Shown here piece after piece: positions 23,690 through 35,236 of a stretch of 64,000 nt of DNA. The DNA comes from Pyrus communis (lineage: Eukaryota; Streptophyta; Magnoliopsida; Rosales; Rosaceae). The translations under genes and the position numbers were made by a program. The notes beneath the pieces were generated by a model that was not told the origin of the DNA, searched no databases, and saw nothing but the letters and a program-made list of their open reading frames with translations. The DNA is taken from the NCBI RefSeq assembly GCF_963583255.1, contig NC_084817.1, forward strand, positions 20,379,989-20,443,988. The letters run 5' to 3'. Each line of letters begins with the position of its first letter. The stretch's first letter is position 1.

Positions 23690-25963
23690 ATGGCGTACAT
23701 TTCTCTCTCTAAACCCCATCGATGGCGGCCTCGACCCTCCAATCCTCAGGCCTTCGCGCACCTCCGCCTCTTCAGCTCAGGGGAATCCGCCACCGGTGCC
23801 TCTGCTGCCGCAACCAAAGGCGTAGCCGCCACTGAAGCCGCAGCACCAACCGAAGCCGCATCCCCAACTCAAACCCATGTCCCAAAACCTAAGCAGCACC
23901 GTCCTCGAAACCCAGAGAAGACAGAGGACATAATCTGCAGAATGATGGCGAATCGGGCCTGGACGACCCGGTTACAGAACTCAATCCGGAACTTGGTACC
24001 CGAATTCGACCACAACCTAGTGTGGAACGTCTTGCACGGCACTCGGAACTGGGAGCACGCCCTCCAATTCTTCAGGTGGGTCGAGCGGTCCGGGTTGTTC
24101 AAGCACGACCGGGAGACCCATTTGAAGATTATTGAGATTCTGGGCCGGAATTTGAAGCTCAATCATGCCCGGTGCATCCTTCTGGACATGCCGAAAAAAG
24201 GTGAGCAGCTCGATGAGGACCTCTTCCTTGCGCTCATTGATGGCTACGGCAAGGCCGGATACGGTAAGGCTGGCATTATTCAAGAATCTGTCAAATTGTT
24301 TGATAGTATGAAGGAATTGGGTGTGCAGAGAAGTCTCAAGTCCTACGAGGCTCTCTTTAAGGCCATTATGCGCCGTGGCCGGTATACGATGGCCAAGAGG
24401 TATTTTAATGCAATGCTGAGTGAGGGAATAGAGCCCAATAGGCATACTTATAATGTTATGATTTGGGGTTTCTTTTTGAGCAAGAGGTTAGAGACCGCCA
24501 AGCGGTTTTACGAGGATATGAAAAGTAGAGGAATTTTGCCTGACCTTGTTACGTATAACACTATGATTCACGGGTACAATCGGTTTAAGATGATGGATGA
24601 GGCAGAGCAGTTGTTTGTAGAGTTGAAGGGGAGGAATTTAGAACCTAATGTGATATGCTATACTACCATGATTAAAGGGTATGTTGATGTTGGGAAAGTT
24701 GATGATGCATTGAGGTTGTTTCAAGAGATGAAGTCTTTTGGTATTAAACCGAATGCTGTCACATTTTCGACTCTATTGCCGGGGCTTTGTGAGGCAGAGA
24801 AAAAGGATGAAGCTGTGAACATGTTGAAGGAGATGGTTCAGAGGTATATTGCTCCCAAGGATAATTCAATCTTTGAGAAATTGCTATCATTGATGTGCAA
24901 GTCTGGGGATTTGGATGCAGCTGCTGATGTCCTCAAGGCAATGATTCGGCTGAGCATTCCCACTGAGCCTGGTCATTATGGTATCCTGATTGAGAACTTT
25001 TGCAAGGCCGGGGTTTATGATCGAGCAATCAATCTGCTGGATAAGCTTATTGAGAAAGAAATTATTATGAGGCCCCAGAGTTCTATCGAGTTGGAGGCTA
25101 GTGCTTATAACCCAATGATTGAGTATTTGTGTAACCATGGGCAGACTGAGAAAGCTGAAGTTTTTTTCCGGCAGTTGATGAAAAAGTGTGTTCAGGATTC
25201 AGTTGCCTTCAATAATTTGATGTGCGGACATGCGAAAGAAGGAAATTCTGATTCTGCTTTTGAGATTTTAAGGATCATGGGTAGGAGAGGGGTCCCTGGA
25301 GAAGCAGATTCTTACAGGTTACTCATTAGCAGCTACTTGAGTAAAGGTGAACCAGCTGATGCTAAAACAGCTTTGGACAGCATGCTTGAAGGCGGGCATA
25401 TTCCAGAGGCATCACTGTTCAGGTCAGTGATGGAGAGTCTATTTGAAGACGGGAGGGTTCAAACTGCAAGCCGAGTAATGAAAAGTATGGTAGAGAAGGG
25501 GGTGAAGGAGAACATGGATTTGGTTGCCAAGATTTTGGAAACCCTCTTTATGAGAGGTCATGTTGAGGAAGCACTGGGACGAATCGATCTACTTATGCAA
25601 AGCGGGTGTACGCCTCAGTTTGATAGCCTTTTATCTGTTCTTGCTGAGAAAGGGAAAACAATTGCAGCCCTCAAGCTGTTAGATTTTTGCCTCGAGAGAG
25701 ATTGCAATGTGGATTTCTCAAGCTATGACAAGGTGTTGGATGCTCTCTTAGAAGCAGGGAAAACTCTTAATGCATACTCAATATTGTGTAAAATAATGGA
25801 GAAAGGAGGGGTCTCCGACTGGAGTAGCACCAAGGATTTGATTAAGAGCCTAAATCAAGAGGGTAACACGAAACAAGCAGATATCCTCTCCAGAATGATA
25901 AAGGGAGGGGATAAAAGTGGTCAGAGCAAAAAAGGAAATAAAGAAGCTGTTCTTGCGTCGTGA
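23690..25963 (+). CDS. P-class pentatricopeptide repeat protein, At2g37230-like
   Basis: A single uninterrupted exon encodes 757 aa. The ATG at 23690 (MAYISLSKPHRWRPRP) is the first true AUG. The first ~70 residues are rich in Arg, Ser, Ala and Pro and poor in acidic residues, as expected of an organellar targeting peptide. After it comes EDIICRMMANRAWTTRLQNS, then repeated 35-residue helical hairpins (for example VTYNTMIHGYNRFKMMDEAE, VICYTTMIKGYVDVGKVDDA and NAVTFSTLLPGLCEAEKKDE) through to about residue 730. There is no E, DYW or SMR domain, so it is P-class. Such proteins bind specific organellar RNAs to promote processing or stability. The sequence follows the Arabidopsis At2g37230 product over most of its length as I remember that family. 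Residues near 195 carry a doubled YGKAG (GYGKAGYGKAG) not expected in the canonical repeat. The lack of introns is normal for plant PPR genes. Confidence 0.93.
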   Translation: MAYISLSKPHRWRPRPSNPQAFAHLRLFSSGESATGASAAATKGVAATEAAAPTEAASPTQTHVPKPKQHRPRNPEKTEDIICRMMANRAWTTRLQNSIRNLVPEFDHNLVWNVLHGTRNWEHALQFFRWVERSGLFKHDRETHLKIIEILGRNLKLNHARCILLDMPKKGEQLDEDLFLALIDGYGKAGYGKAGIIQESVKLFDSMKELGVQRSLKSYEALFKAIMRRGRYTMAKRYFNAMLSEGIEPNRHTYNVMIWGFFLSKRLETAKRFYEDMKSRGILPDLVTYNTMIHGYNRFKMMDEAEQLFVELKGRNLEPNVICYTTMIKGYVDVGKVDDALRLFQEMKSFGIKPNAVTFSTLLPGLCEAEKKDEAVNMLKEMVQRYIAPKDNSIFEKLLSLMCKSGDLDAAADVLKAMIRLSIPTEPGHYGILIENFCKAGVYDRAINLLDKLIEKEIIMRPQSSIELEASAYNPMIEYLCNHGQTEKAEVFFRQLMKKCVQDSVAFNNLMCGHAKEGNSDSAFEILRIMGRRGVPGEADSYRLLISSYLSKGEPADAKTALDSMLEGGHIPEASLFRSVMESLFEDGRVQTASRVMKSMVEKGVKENMDLVAKILETLFMRGHVEEALGRIDLLMQSGCTPQFDSLLSVLAEKGKTIAALKLLDFCLERDCNVDFSSYDKVLDALLEAGKTLNAYSILCKIMEKGGVSDWSSTKDLIKSLNQEGNTKQADILSRMIKGGDKSGQSKKGNKEAVLAS

Positions 25964-25965
25964 TT

Positions 25966-27690
25966 TGGCATGTCTCCATAAGCAAGTTGTGCAGGAACTA
26001 GAAGGAGATGCCCATTGAACTTGTTAATTTCCACGTTGGCTCCTGTGACAGGTGCTCTGCATTCAGGAACGACAGGAGTGACAATGCTTAGTCGAAGTTG
26101 TACTAAGCCGGATTAGATATTTAGCATGTAGAGTAATTTGGGAGCTTCCTCATACTTCCTTGAATTCATATTCCAGCGATCTACTTGTTTGGTCGTTTCT
26201 CCTAAAGATTCTGGTTAGTCGATATTTTCCACCCGTTTCGTTGCCACATTGTTGGTTGCAACAATGTTTTGCGCCTTGGAAGTTGAAAGCTTTGTTACCA
26301 AATTCAAATAACACAGGTTCTGTCTCTACGCTCAAATCTGCTGTGACATTGTATTGGGAAGTTATTTATCCCTTTTGCTTTTTTTGGAGGGCAAAGAATG
26401 ATCGGTTCTAAAGACCTAAATAATCATATTCCGCTATCCTTTATTGTTTACTTGTTTCATCTCTTCCATTGTGAATGCATATATTTAAATTTCGATCGAT
26501 CTTCTTCTCGCAGTTGAGTTGGGATTCGGAATTAATTTCTGGCTACCGCTGATTTGAAACAGAGAATTTGGGACCTTGATTAACGTCTATGTCACGGTCG
26601 AAAGCAAAGGACTCGGCAGCGAGATGGTCGTCACGATCGAATAATTCGTTTGAAACTTGAACAATGTTGTCGTCAGTTCTTACATCGTTTTTGGGAGGAT
26701 GGGCAGGACGAGGGCTTGAAGATTGTTGGATGCTCAACTTCTTTGTCTTCCTCGGAGAAAGTTAAAGTTCCACCTTAAAACCAAGCGGAAATATGGAGAG
26801 TAACTCAACATTCTTCATCGTCTTCATCATAACGCTCAAGAGATTTCTTTGCTTTTCAGAATTAGGAGTAGCGACGAACTCGTTGGACTTGGGAAGTTTG
26901 TGTCTAGGAGATAACTCAAATTCTTCAACTAAATTACCATCTAAGTGATTTACTTGACATGTAAACAGAAGACAAGCAAACTGTTGGATCACTTGAAGAA
27001 CAAGGCTAATATCTTTTTTCAACAGATATTACTCGCAGCTGTCTCACTGCAATTGATCGAAGTAGCGCTTTCAATTCTCTAAATTCATATATATATATAT
27101 CTCTTGCCGAGACGCTAATCTTTCCTAATCTTTCTTGGTTCTTGTGGCCTGTAATCTGTAGGTTTCCCGATTAAATTAGTTTTAAATTATTACAAATATG
27201 TGTATAATTTCTCTTTTTGTGGACAACATTCCTCTCTCTTCAAGGTTTCCTCTTTCGTTTTTGCCTTCTAGGCTTCTTGAAAAATACCTTCACGCCAGGA
27301 ATGGGTTCCATCGGAGTGTTGTACTGGCGAAAGGAAACATTACCCAAAGTTTGACCGGGAGGCATCGTGGCGATTTGTGTCAGTATCATGGTATTGGGCG
27401 GTTGTGTTCCAGTTTCGATTTTCCCACATGCTAGCTTAACAGGTCGTTTCATGTAAACCTGTTAAGGGAAAAACAGATTGCATTAAAACTACCCGAAAAC
27501 GATGAGTGACTACACAATTCAACATGGAGCTCAACTTGAATAGTGTAATGCAACGCAGGAACACACCATCACCATCCAAAATTGACACGAATTTACATCA
27601 TTGACAAAAACCATCCATCCATCATAGTTCCAAAGCATTCATTAGGTCTAAATTTACATCACAAGCTTTACAAGATACTCTAATCTTCTT
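25966..27690. other. Convergent intergenic region between the PPR and Myb genes
   Basis: The PPR 3' UTR probably reaches about 26140-26450. On the minus strand, 27462-27240 is an open frame (KIETGTQPPNTMILTQIATM, then PPGQTLGNVSFRQYNTPMEP, ending basic). It is preceded by a good splice acceptor (TTTTTCCCTTAACAG|GT, read on the minus strand). It could be an alternative terminal exon of the Myb gene or a relic, but I do not recognise it. Minus-strand open frames at 27022-26762 and 26737-26543 show no known domain. Confidence 0.35.
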
Positions 27691-27696
27691 CTCCCC

Positions 27697-30600
27697 CTAG
27701 ATCTTAATGTCACCCTCCTCTTTGCTTACGACCTGTTTTCCCTTGCATCCATCTGTTTCAATGGCAAGATCTGTCTGCTTCTCACTTGCGCTTCGGTTTT
27801 CACAACCATCAACTACAGATGGGTCACTGGCTCCTACATTAACAGATGAACGCGGAAGCTCATTATCTTTTGCACTTTTTCTCTCTTCAGCTTGTACACC
27901 TGTGACAGCACTATCGGTCTCATCACTTTCAATCTTCAGAGTATCAACAGGTTTTTCAGCATCAGTTGATAAATTTTTTGACTCAGCTTTCTGGTCAGGT
28001 GAATCCCTTTTATCCTTTTGACCTTGGTCATTCGGTCCATCCCTAGAGATAACTGCTCCATCTTGGACCTGCTCAGCATCCAGGTTACAGTTAACGCCAT
28101 TGGTCTGTCTGGATAACATTGCGTCTTTAGTTGGAGTGTGCTGACTTGCCTGAGGAAGAACTTTTGAAGACCGAGGGCGTGTGGTGCTAGGTGTGGCAGC
28201 AGTGGATGAAGGGGTCGAAAGTGGCGTAGCAACCGAGCTGCTACGCAGTATATGTACATTAGGAGGAAGTTCTGAGTGGGTAGACATGCCACCAGGTTTA
28301 ACTGATTGGGTAGAAGAACCAACTGTAGGCATGATATGGACAGCATTCTTTGCCTGAGCAGCCTTGAGAAGTGATGCAGCATCCGAAGGAAAAGCAATGC
28401 GTGCCCCAGCAGCAACCGCAGCGGCTCTTACCATACTATCAGTAAGCTTCGGTATAGTTTTTTTGGCGATCACTGGAGCTTTTGTCGTGGAACCTGACAA
28501 TCCCATTTGATATGTTTTCGCTGGGTTAAGGCCTTCCTGGGACTGCGGTTTTGCTTCAGCTTTCACTGGGTTAAGGCCTTTTTGGGACTGGAGTTTAGCT
28601 TCAGCAGTAGTAAAATGCAGAGAGTTACTAGTTGCATTTGTTCCAGCAAGCTTGCTGTGTGTACTTGTCCCAGCTGTTTACATGAATACTGTTAGTTATA
28701 TATTGACATCCTACTAAATAAATTACACAAAAATGTCAATTAAAATCATAGAGATAAGAAACCAATCAAAACGTTCACAATTGTTTCAGTAAATAAGATG
28801 CCAAAAATCACCCCTTAATGAAAGAGGCAATGCATGATGCATCCACGGAAAAGCCAAGACTTCGAAAAAGGGGGTTGAAGACAATCCCAACAATAGAACA
28901 GTGATCAATAGATAATGCAGCAGCTAAAATATTGAAACTGCTCAACAGATTATGCACATCCATAATCCAAAGTAAAAAGATAGTCTTCGTTGGCATTAAG
29001 AAAGACGATGAAGTATTATAATATTATATGACTTTCTAAAGGCCTGTAGTATACCATGCGGTAAAAATAAAATGTATACATTTTTCCCTCGACTCTAACA
29101 GGACTTGCTAGTGGGAACAAAAGAAGTTCAGATGGAACTCGAGGGTCCCTTGAAAGTATGCAGGATTTCTGGAAGCAACATAAGATTTATATGTACTTTC
29201 CTGTAATCTAAGAACAGTACAGATGGGAGAGAAAATCACCAGTGCCAATTGTATTAGCTGTTATGTTAGGCATATTCAGGGCTATGGACAATGAATGACG
29301 AGCTGCCAACTGTGCTTCTGAAAGTTTACTTGAGCTGCCTCCAACATTCAAGTCTACATTGTTCTTCCTAATATTTTTCCACCTCTGTAATATAAACCCA
29401 AATAATTAGTAGGAAAAAAAAAGCATTAGTGCACATGTTTTTTTTTTTTAAGATTTAAAGAAGAAACAAAATTTTATTGCAAAGAAACAATACATATACA
29501 AGAGCAGACAAGAAGTCCGCAAAATCACAAGAAAAAACAGGACATATAGCAACATAGCCCTGAAACTTAGAAACTACGAAAACTCCACAAAACATTGGTG
29601 CACATTCATGCTTCCAATCAAAACCAAAAACATAAATAGTTGGACCACGTGCATAACTTGAAATGAACTGCCCACAACCTAAGCATAATTCACAAGATTT
29701 AACATAATATATTCATATATGGAAAACTAAAAATCCGTTGCCGGGATTTGAACCCGGGAAACCTGGGTAAAACCCAGACATCTAACCGAACTAGATGACA
29801 ACAGAAACCTGATCAGTATTATTTACACATAGTTGCTAGATGTGCAATTACATCTATATGGTACCTACATAACTCCACCTTAGAAGAATCTTTAGTCTAT
29901 GTTTTGATCACTTCAGCTTAACCTTGAAAATATACATAAATCAATTACTGATAATAATTTATGAATTAACTCAATTAATTCAAAAAATCGTCAAATAATG
30001 TATGGCTTCAACCTGAGTTTTCAATAGCACATCGACACGAGCTACAAATGAAGTACAAAGTATAGCAAAGAAGTGGCACAATGTCAAACCTTTAATGATC
30101 ACATAAAGGATGATGCATTTATGTAGAAAACATAATCAGACTATTAAGTGCGAGTAAAGGATGATATGTTTATCCAGTTCTTATTTCAGTCTCCAACTCC
30201 ACTACAATATGACAACTAGACTATGAATTCCACAATATTAACAAAACTTTCCAATTACAAATACTCAAGTCCATTTACATCACTTTAAATGACAAAAGGC
30301 AAGGGATTTTCTTTTCCAAAGTTAAAAAAATAAATAAAAGGACCAGAGCCAAGGGATAATTCAAACTCTAGGTCATCTTCTGGAGATTTTTTTTTTTTTT
30401 TTTTTTTTTTTCATAAAAAAAAAAGTAAGGAAAAGGAACCTCAAATAAATAAGAATGCCAATTAATTAATTCCCCTCAGATACGAAGGGCATTGACAAAG
30501 TGATTAATAGCCCATAAACCAGATAACACTCCCACTTTGACTACAAGGCAAGTTGGGAAAATAATATAAACGGGTAAAAGTCAACAGTTTTAGAGACTCT

Positions 30601-33600
30601 AAATTTTTTATTTTTTTTAATATAAATTTAAGTCATTTAGAGTAATTGGTATTAAACTCTACATCTCTTTATGTTAGCTCATTTCTTTCTTAGATGTCAT
30701 TTATGCTTTAGTCTATTTTTAAAAGTCGTTTCTCAGTTAGTTTCAAGTACTTTTGGAAGTCATTTGGTGCCCAGTAAACCATAACATAAGCATCATGTTT
30801 ATGTTGTTCTTGTTGCCACTTTAGATGCATCAAATTACAAATAGACATGGAAAAGACTAACGAACCAAAATATGAAAAGAGTCAAAAGACATACAATAAA
30901 TGCAAAAACAAAATGTAAGTCTTGAGAACCAGTTGTGGTGACAGGAGAAAAAAAACCTGAGCTAGCTGACTAGGTGTTCTGTCCCCTTTGAAATCTCCTC
31001 GTAAGATATTTGCCCAATTTCCTTCACCATATTTCTGCACAGCAGCAATCAACTCCAAATCCTCAGCCTCAGACCACTTCTTTCTTCTCTTTCGAGGAGC
31101 CATGCCATTTCCTAATGCATCATCTCCTTCAGCAGTTTCCACTGTAGTTGTTGTCACAGGAAGGGAATTTTTCAAAACAGAAACCGGAACTGTAATGTTC
31201 TTCCCTTGCATTGAACATGTTGGTTGTAAATTTTGTTGAGATCTAGATGACTGATTGGGTAAATTCATGGACAACAGACCCTCAACCGTTAAGCCATTTT
31301 GATGACTTGAGTCACTTGATAAACCTGATGAAATTAGAACCTGTCCAAGAAAATAACCATTTCAACAAGATAAGCTAGCTGGATCTTTAAATCAGTAAGG
31401 TAGAAATAATCGAGAAATTGTTCAAATTTATAAACATGTGCCCCACAACATGTAAACTGTGATATTTTTTATAGGAGACAAATTCATTAAAGAGGGGAAA
31501 AAAAGTAGTACAAAAAATGTGGAGATTAAGACAGAACCAACCACCTTCAAAACATCAGAGTTCTTGCAAAGAAACAAAACTCATAATAAACAGATGATAG
31601 AATTTATTATGCCAAAAAATTACAAACGAAGAATTAACCCTAAACTCTGAAACAATAAAAGCCCCTACAGATGCCCAAAAATGAACCTTCATCTCCACCA
31701 AAATTCTACAAAAAATAGCAATCACCAGATTCTCACAAAATAAAGCCAACACTTATAAAGGCGCACCAAGAACAACTTGTAAACCATGATAAGGTACCTA
31801 GACAATCGAAAAGTCCACATAATATTTCATGTTCTCTCTCCTTGGCTCCTTGGCATGGACCAGAAGTTGGGACACACCGGATTTCTGTTGAAATCTATGC
31901 AGACTCTAAACTACTTACAGCTGATATAAGGCCAGCTTCACATAGAAACTGCAAAACCAATATACTTGTGTGAAAATGGACATACCCAGGTCACAGCATG
32001 GTCAACTGACATTGGAGTTACTATGTGCTCATTCTACCATTCTGCTTGCCCATTGGCAGAGCGCACATTACTTGACCCAATGATGCAAAAGCAGTTGCTT
32101 GGTCGGACAAAATTCATCAATATAGCCAGACATGAAAGAAAGTTTTACAATCTCAAAAAAAACCTTGTCGGTCCAAAAATAATTCCATAGTAAATGGTCG
32201 CAATATCAGTATTATATATTTTAAACAAGTTCATTGCTTGACATGAGCCATAATAAGAAGCCTGTTTCGAAGTTCCTAATATTCGTTGCAGTGTTGGGCA
32301 TTTTAAGTGGACCTTTGATTTAATTTGTTTGGAACTTAGGAATCTAAGGCTTAAGTGGACCTTTGATTTAATTTGTTTGGAACTTAGGAATCTAAGGCAT
32401 ATTCCTACTCCTACTAGGAAAAGGAAAAGGTAAACAAGTGTAAAACCACCTTAACGTAGTATCCATGTTCCAGGACAACCTTTAGATGTTGATAACATGC
32501 TTTCTCATCTATATATTAAGAGCTCAGGTGAAATATACCTATACAATACTGGAACTAGAAACAATACAAGGAGAATTTATAAAGAACCAGAACAGCATTT
32601 TGGAAGTTCATGCAATCAGAAAAGTGGCTTCAGCAGGGAACTAGAAGGCTCTATTTGGGTGGACAATGTGAAAGAAAGAATTTGGATTTGAGAACAGGGC
32701 TAATTTGCTATGAAAACTAAAAAGGAAAAGGTTGCCTGTATTTGAAATAGTTACACTCCATTCAAGGATTGACCTGGATGGTCAGAAGTAATAAACATTG
32801 AAGCAAATCATTGATTAAGTACACAATCATTTATATACCTTCACACATGCCGCAGCTTCTGTTGAAGCTTCAGCACTAACAGCAGGATGAGCTTCCACTT
32901 CATATTCTAAATCACTATCATCATCCTGCCAGAGAAATTACATCACTCAGAATATGGAAAAAGAAAATGCACTTGTTTCCTGCCAGTTATAATGAGTGGG
33001 GAACAGATAATATTCTTCACTGTGACTCAAGTAGCTTGCAAGAAAATGCAGCACAATCTAACCTCAGCAAGAAATTTGTTAATTAGCTCACACAATTTGA
33101 ATACATTTTCATGAAAGTTACCCATCTACGCTCATTATAAATTTTCAAACTCACTTTGGAAATATAAACAATTACCATGCAGGAAACCGGTGACTTAAAA
33201 CAGCACTTTAGATTTCTTTGTTCCTTTTTTTCTATTTTATTTGGTCGAATGAACTCTTTATAATTCATTCCAGTGGACTAATGGCAAGATTTCTATGATG
33301 TACATAATTCATATTCAAATTTCAAACAAACAGGCTGGAAAAATTAGTGATGTCACAATAAATATTCTTAATAAATTATCAGTCCATTTACTTGTAACCA
33401 CCTCTAGATTGAGTGAGCTAGAGACTAACTTACCTCTCCATTTCGTACCATGTCCACAAATAACAGCTCTGGAAAGCAGAATGTACATCTAAGCTAACAG
33501 CAATTTGGTTATGGTAACTATAGAGATGGGGTCAATTTTTTAACTTTCTTTCCTTCTCACACACACCCAACCATTAGAATACCATTATACTCACCATCCC

Positions 33601-34229
33601 AGAAACCACATCATTTACCAAAAAATGAAAACCTAATACATTACATTGTTATCAACATACAACATTTGTGTAAAAGAGTAGAACAAACACCATATTCTAT
33701 GGATGAAGAGGAAAGGGTGGGAAACAAACCAAAGGTTGAGCCCCATTGTCTAATTTGTCAAGCAGTGCTTCTCGATACGCTAAATGGCGCCAAAGCATCT
33801 GATACTCTCTGGCATTGGAAATTCCAGTTGAAGTCTTGGCCACCAACCGATTCCAATCAATCTTCCCCTCTGGCGAGTTTGCCACTTCTTGCAGCAGGCC
33901 CAGTACAGTCGTCGGCGCATACCTGCCCATCAGCAATACAAAAATAAAAACCCCCACATTAATGAACCCAAATCACCAAATAACACAAAAATCCCAATAT
34001 CCAAAAGTAAAAACACATCAACCCAATACTCAGAAATTCCCAATAGAACCAACTCATATTAAACCCATTACGCAGAAATTCCAAATACGAAAAACCCACA
34101 TACACAAATACACAAATATACAAAATATTGAAATCGATGAGGGAGGGAAAACAGGTACCTTTGCAAGAGAGTGGCGGTATCTTCTTCGGTGATAGAGCCC
34201 TTCTTAGGTTCCTTGGTCTTCTCAACCAT
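27697..34229 (-). CDS. Single Myb/SANT-domain nuclear protein (TRF-like/Homeodomain-like, 618 aa)
   Basis: Six exons on the minus strand: 34229-34159, 33922-33730, 32925-32839, 31340-30957, 29384-29240 and 28673-27697. Frames and GT-AG borders agree, giving 618 aa. The N-terminus (MVEKTKEPKKGSITEEDTAT, then LLQRYAPTTVLGLLQEVA) is a helical region, and exon 2 continues it (NAREYQMLWRHLAYREALLD). Exon 4 ends with the Myb/SANT repeat: RKRRKKWSEAEDLELIAAVQ, KYGEGNWANILRGDFKGDRT, PSQLAQ|RWKNIRKNN, crossing into exon 5, at about residues 185-240. The tail is Ser/Thr/Pro-rich and probably disordered, with two tandem ~14-residue units (KLQSQKGLNPVKAEA and KPQSQEGLNPAKTYQ). It lacks the VDLKDKWRN telobox-binding helix of TRB/TRFL proteins, so double-strand telomere binding is not assured. 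A nuclear DNA-binding or chromatin role is inferred from the domain. Confidence 0.88.
29734..29805 (-). tRNA. tRNA-Glu-like gene with a UUU (Lys) anticodon, inside a Myb intron
   Basis: The minus strand folds into a 72-nt cloverleaf. The acceptor stem TCTGTTG pairs with CAACGGA (one T-G). The D arm is ATCT...AGAT. The anticodon stem TCTGG/CCAGG closes the 7-nt loop GTTTTAC. The variable region is 4 nt, and the T arm is CCGGG-TTCAAAT-CCCGG. The acceptor, T arm and overall pattern match plant nuclear tRNA-Glu (CCCGGCAACGGA 3' end), but loop positions 34-36 read TTT, where Glu has TTC or CTC. The A box is weak: position 10 is A and the D loop is altered. No T-run terminator is obvious right after the 3' end. 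It may be a tRNA-Glu pseudogene or an anticodon-shifted tRNA. It lies in the intron between Myb exons 4 and 5, on the same strand as the host. Confidence 0.65.
32303..32398. repeat. Perfect 48-bp tandem duplication in a Myb intron
   Basis: Two head-to-tail copies starting TTAAGTGGACCTTTGATTTA (32303 and 32351) are identical, which points to a recent slippage or unequal exchange event. Confidence 0.95.
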
Positions 34230-34329
34230 TGCTTTCGTTATGGTGAATTTCAATTCACATAATATGAAATACAAAAAGCCTAATCAGCCCAGGAAACCTC
34301 AGAAGCAAAAACCTCAGTGGTTTTGGGCA

Positions 34330-34343
34330 AAACCCTAAACCCT
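34330..34343. promoter_or_regulatory. Tandem telobox (AAACCCTAAACCCT) near the Myb gene start
   Basis: The plant telobox AAACCCTAA, followed by a second ACCCT, lies about 100 bp upstream of the Myb ATG (34229), in the likely 5' UTR or proximal promoter. Teloboxes in this position are known from many plant genes tied to growth and translation, and are bound by TRB/TRFL Myb proteins and recruit Polycomb components. Use here is inference. Confidence 0.6.
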
Positions 34344-34540
34344 GAGAAGGGGTTTTAGACGCGGAGGAGAAAGAGAGAATAAGAGAAGGAGGGAAGGCGG
34401 AGGAAGCGGCGGAGCGTTGAAGAGCGGAAGGGAGGAAGGACGGAGGGGGAGGACTTTTAGTTTTAGACGAGGTTTAAGGAGAAACGGCTGTGCACTGACT
34501 GCTATCAGTATCTATCTACTCCACTCAGAACTCGAGAGCT

Positions 34541-35236
34541 GTATTTATCAAATATAGCAAAAAATTAATCCTTAATTTCAAAAATGTCATGTTTTATAAA
34601 ATCTTTCAAATATATCCAGAATTTCATCTAAATAGATACAAATACCTTCAAATTTAACAATCAAATAAATTAAAGACTTTTTAGCCAAAATGATTCGTGA
34701 CATTGACATAAATCCTTAATCTGATCGTTAACAATTAATGTTAATCAATAGTAGTGTTCTTGAATTTGTCTATCGTAAATCATTTTAGTCTTTCTTTGAA
34801 TTTGTCAATCATGATCATTTTAGTTTTTTAGTGAAAAATCTGTCAATTGCTCTGTTAGTGTGACGACATGTGAATTAACTTTAAAAACTATTTTATATTT
34901 AAAACTAAAAATGATATTAGTAAGAAAAAAGGCGTTGAATGCATGATTGAAATTTTGTTGCTCCCACTTGCGGTAACCGCAACGGCGCTCGATGTCGGTG
35001 ATGAGGGGGTCGAAGGGGATAGGGTTGTCGTGGTGGAGTGTAGAAGCGAAGGTGAAGTTGGACCAGAGCTTAAAGCGACAGTAGCTAAAAAGCCTTTAAT
35101 TTATTTAATTGTTAAATTTGAGGGTGTTTATAGACATAACATTTAAGTAAACTTTTGTATATATTTGAAAGTTTTTATAAAAAGTGACATTTTTGAAATT
35201 AAGAATTAATTTTTGACTATATTTGATAAATACTCG
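34541..35236. mobile_element. Foldback/MULE-like element with ~150-bp inverted repeats and a GC-rich core
   Basis: The left arm (GTATTTATCAAATATAG..., CTTAATTTCAAAAATGTCA, CTTCAAATTTAACAATCAAA, AAATTAAAGACTTTTTAGC) recurs inverted at the right (GCTAAAAAGCCTTTAATTT, TGACATTTTTGAAATTAAG, CTATATTTGATAAATAC). The arms are about 150 bp and 80-90% alike by eye. The core at 34960-35080 is GC-rich and unlike the arms, like a captured gene fragment. No transposase was seen. The family A LTR at 35237 is inserted at the outer edge of the right arm. Confidence 0.65.

Noticed and set aside
26160..26411. Open frame after the PPR stop as a separate gene
   Set aside because: No domain, no conserved start context, and it lies in the likely 3' UTR.
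27707..28415. Open frames opposite and in another frame of Myb exon 6
   Set aside because: Shadows of the long, biased Myb exon; no domain content.
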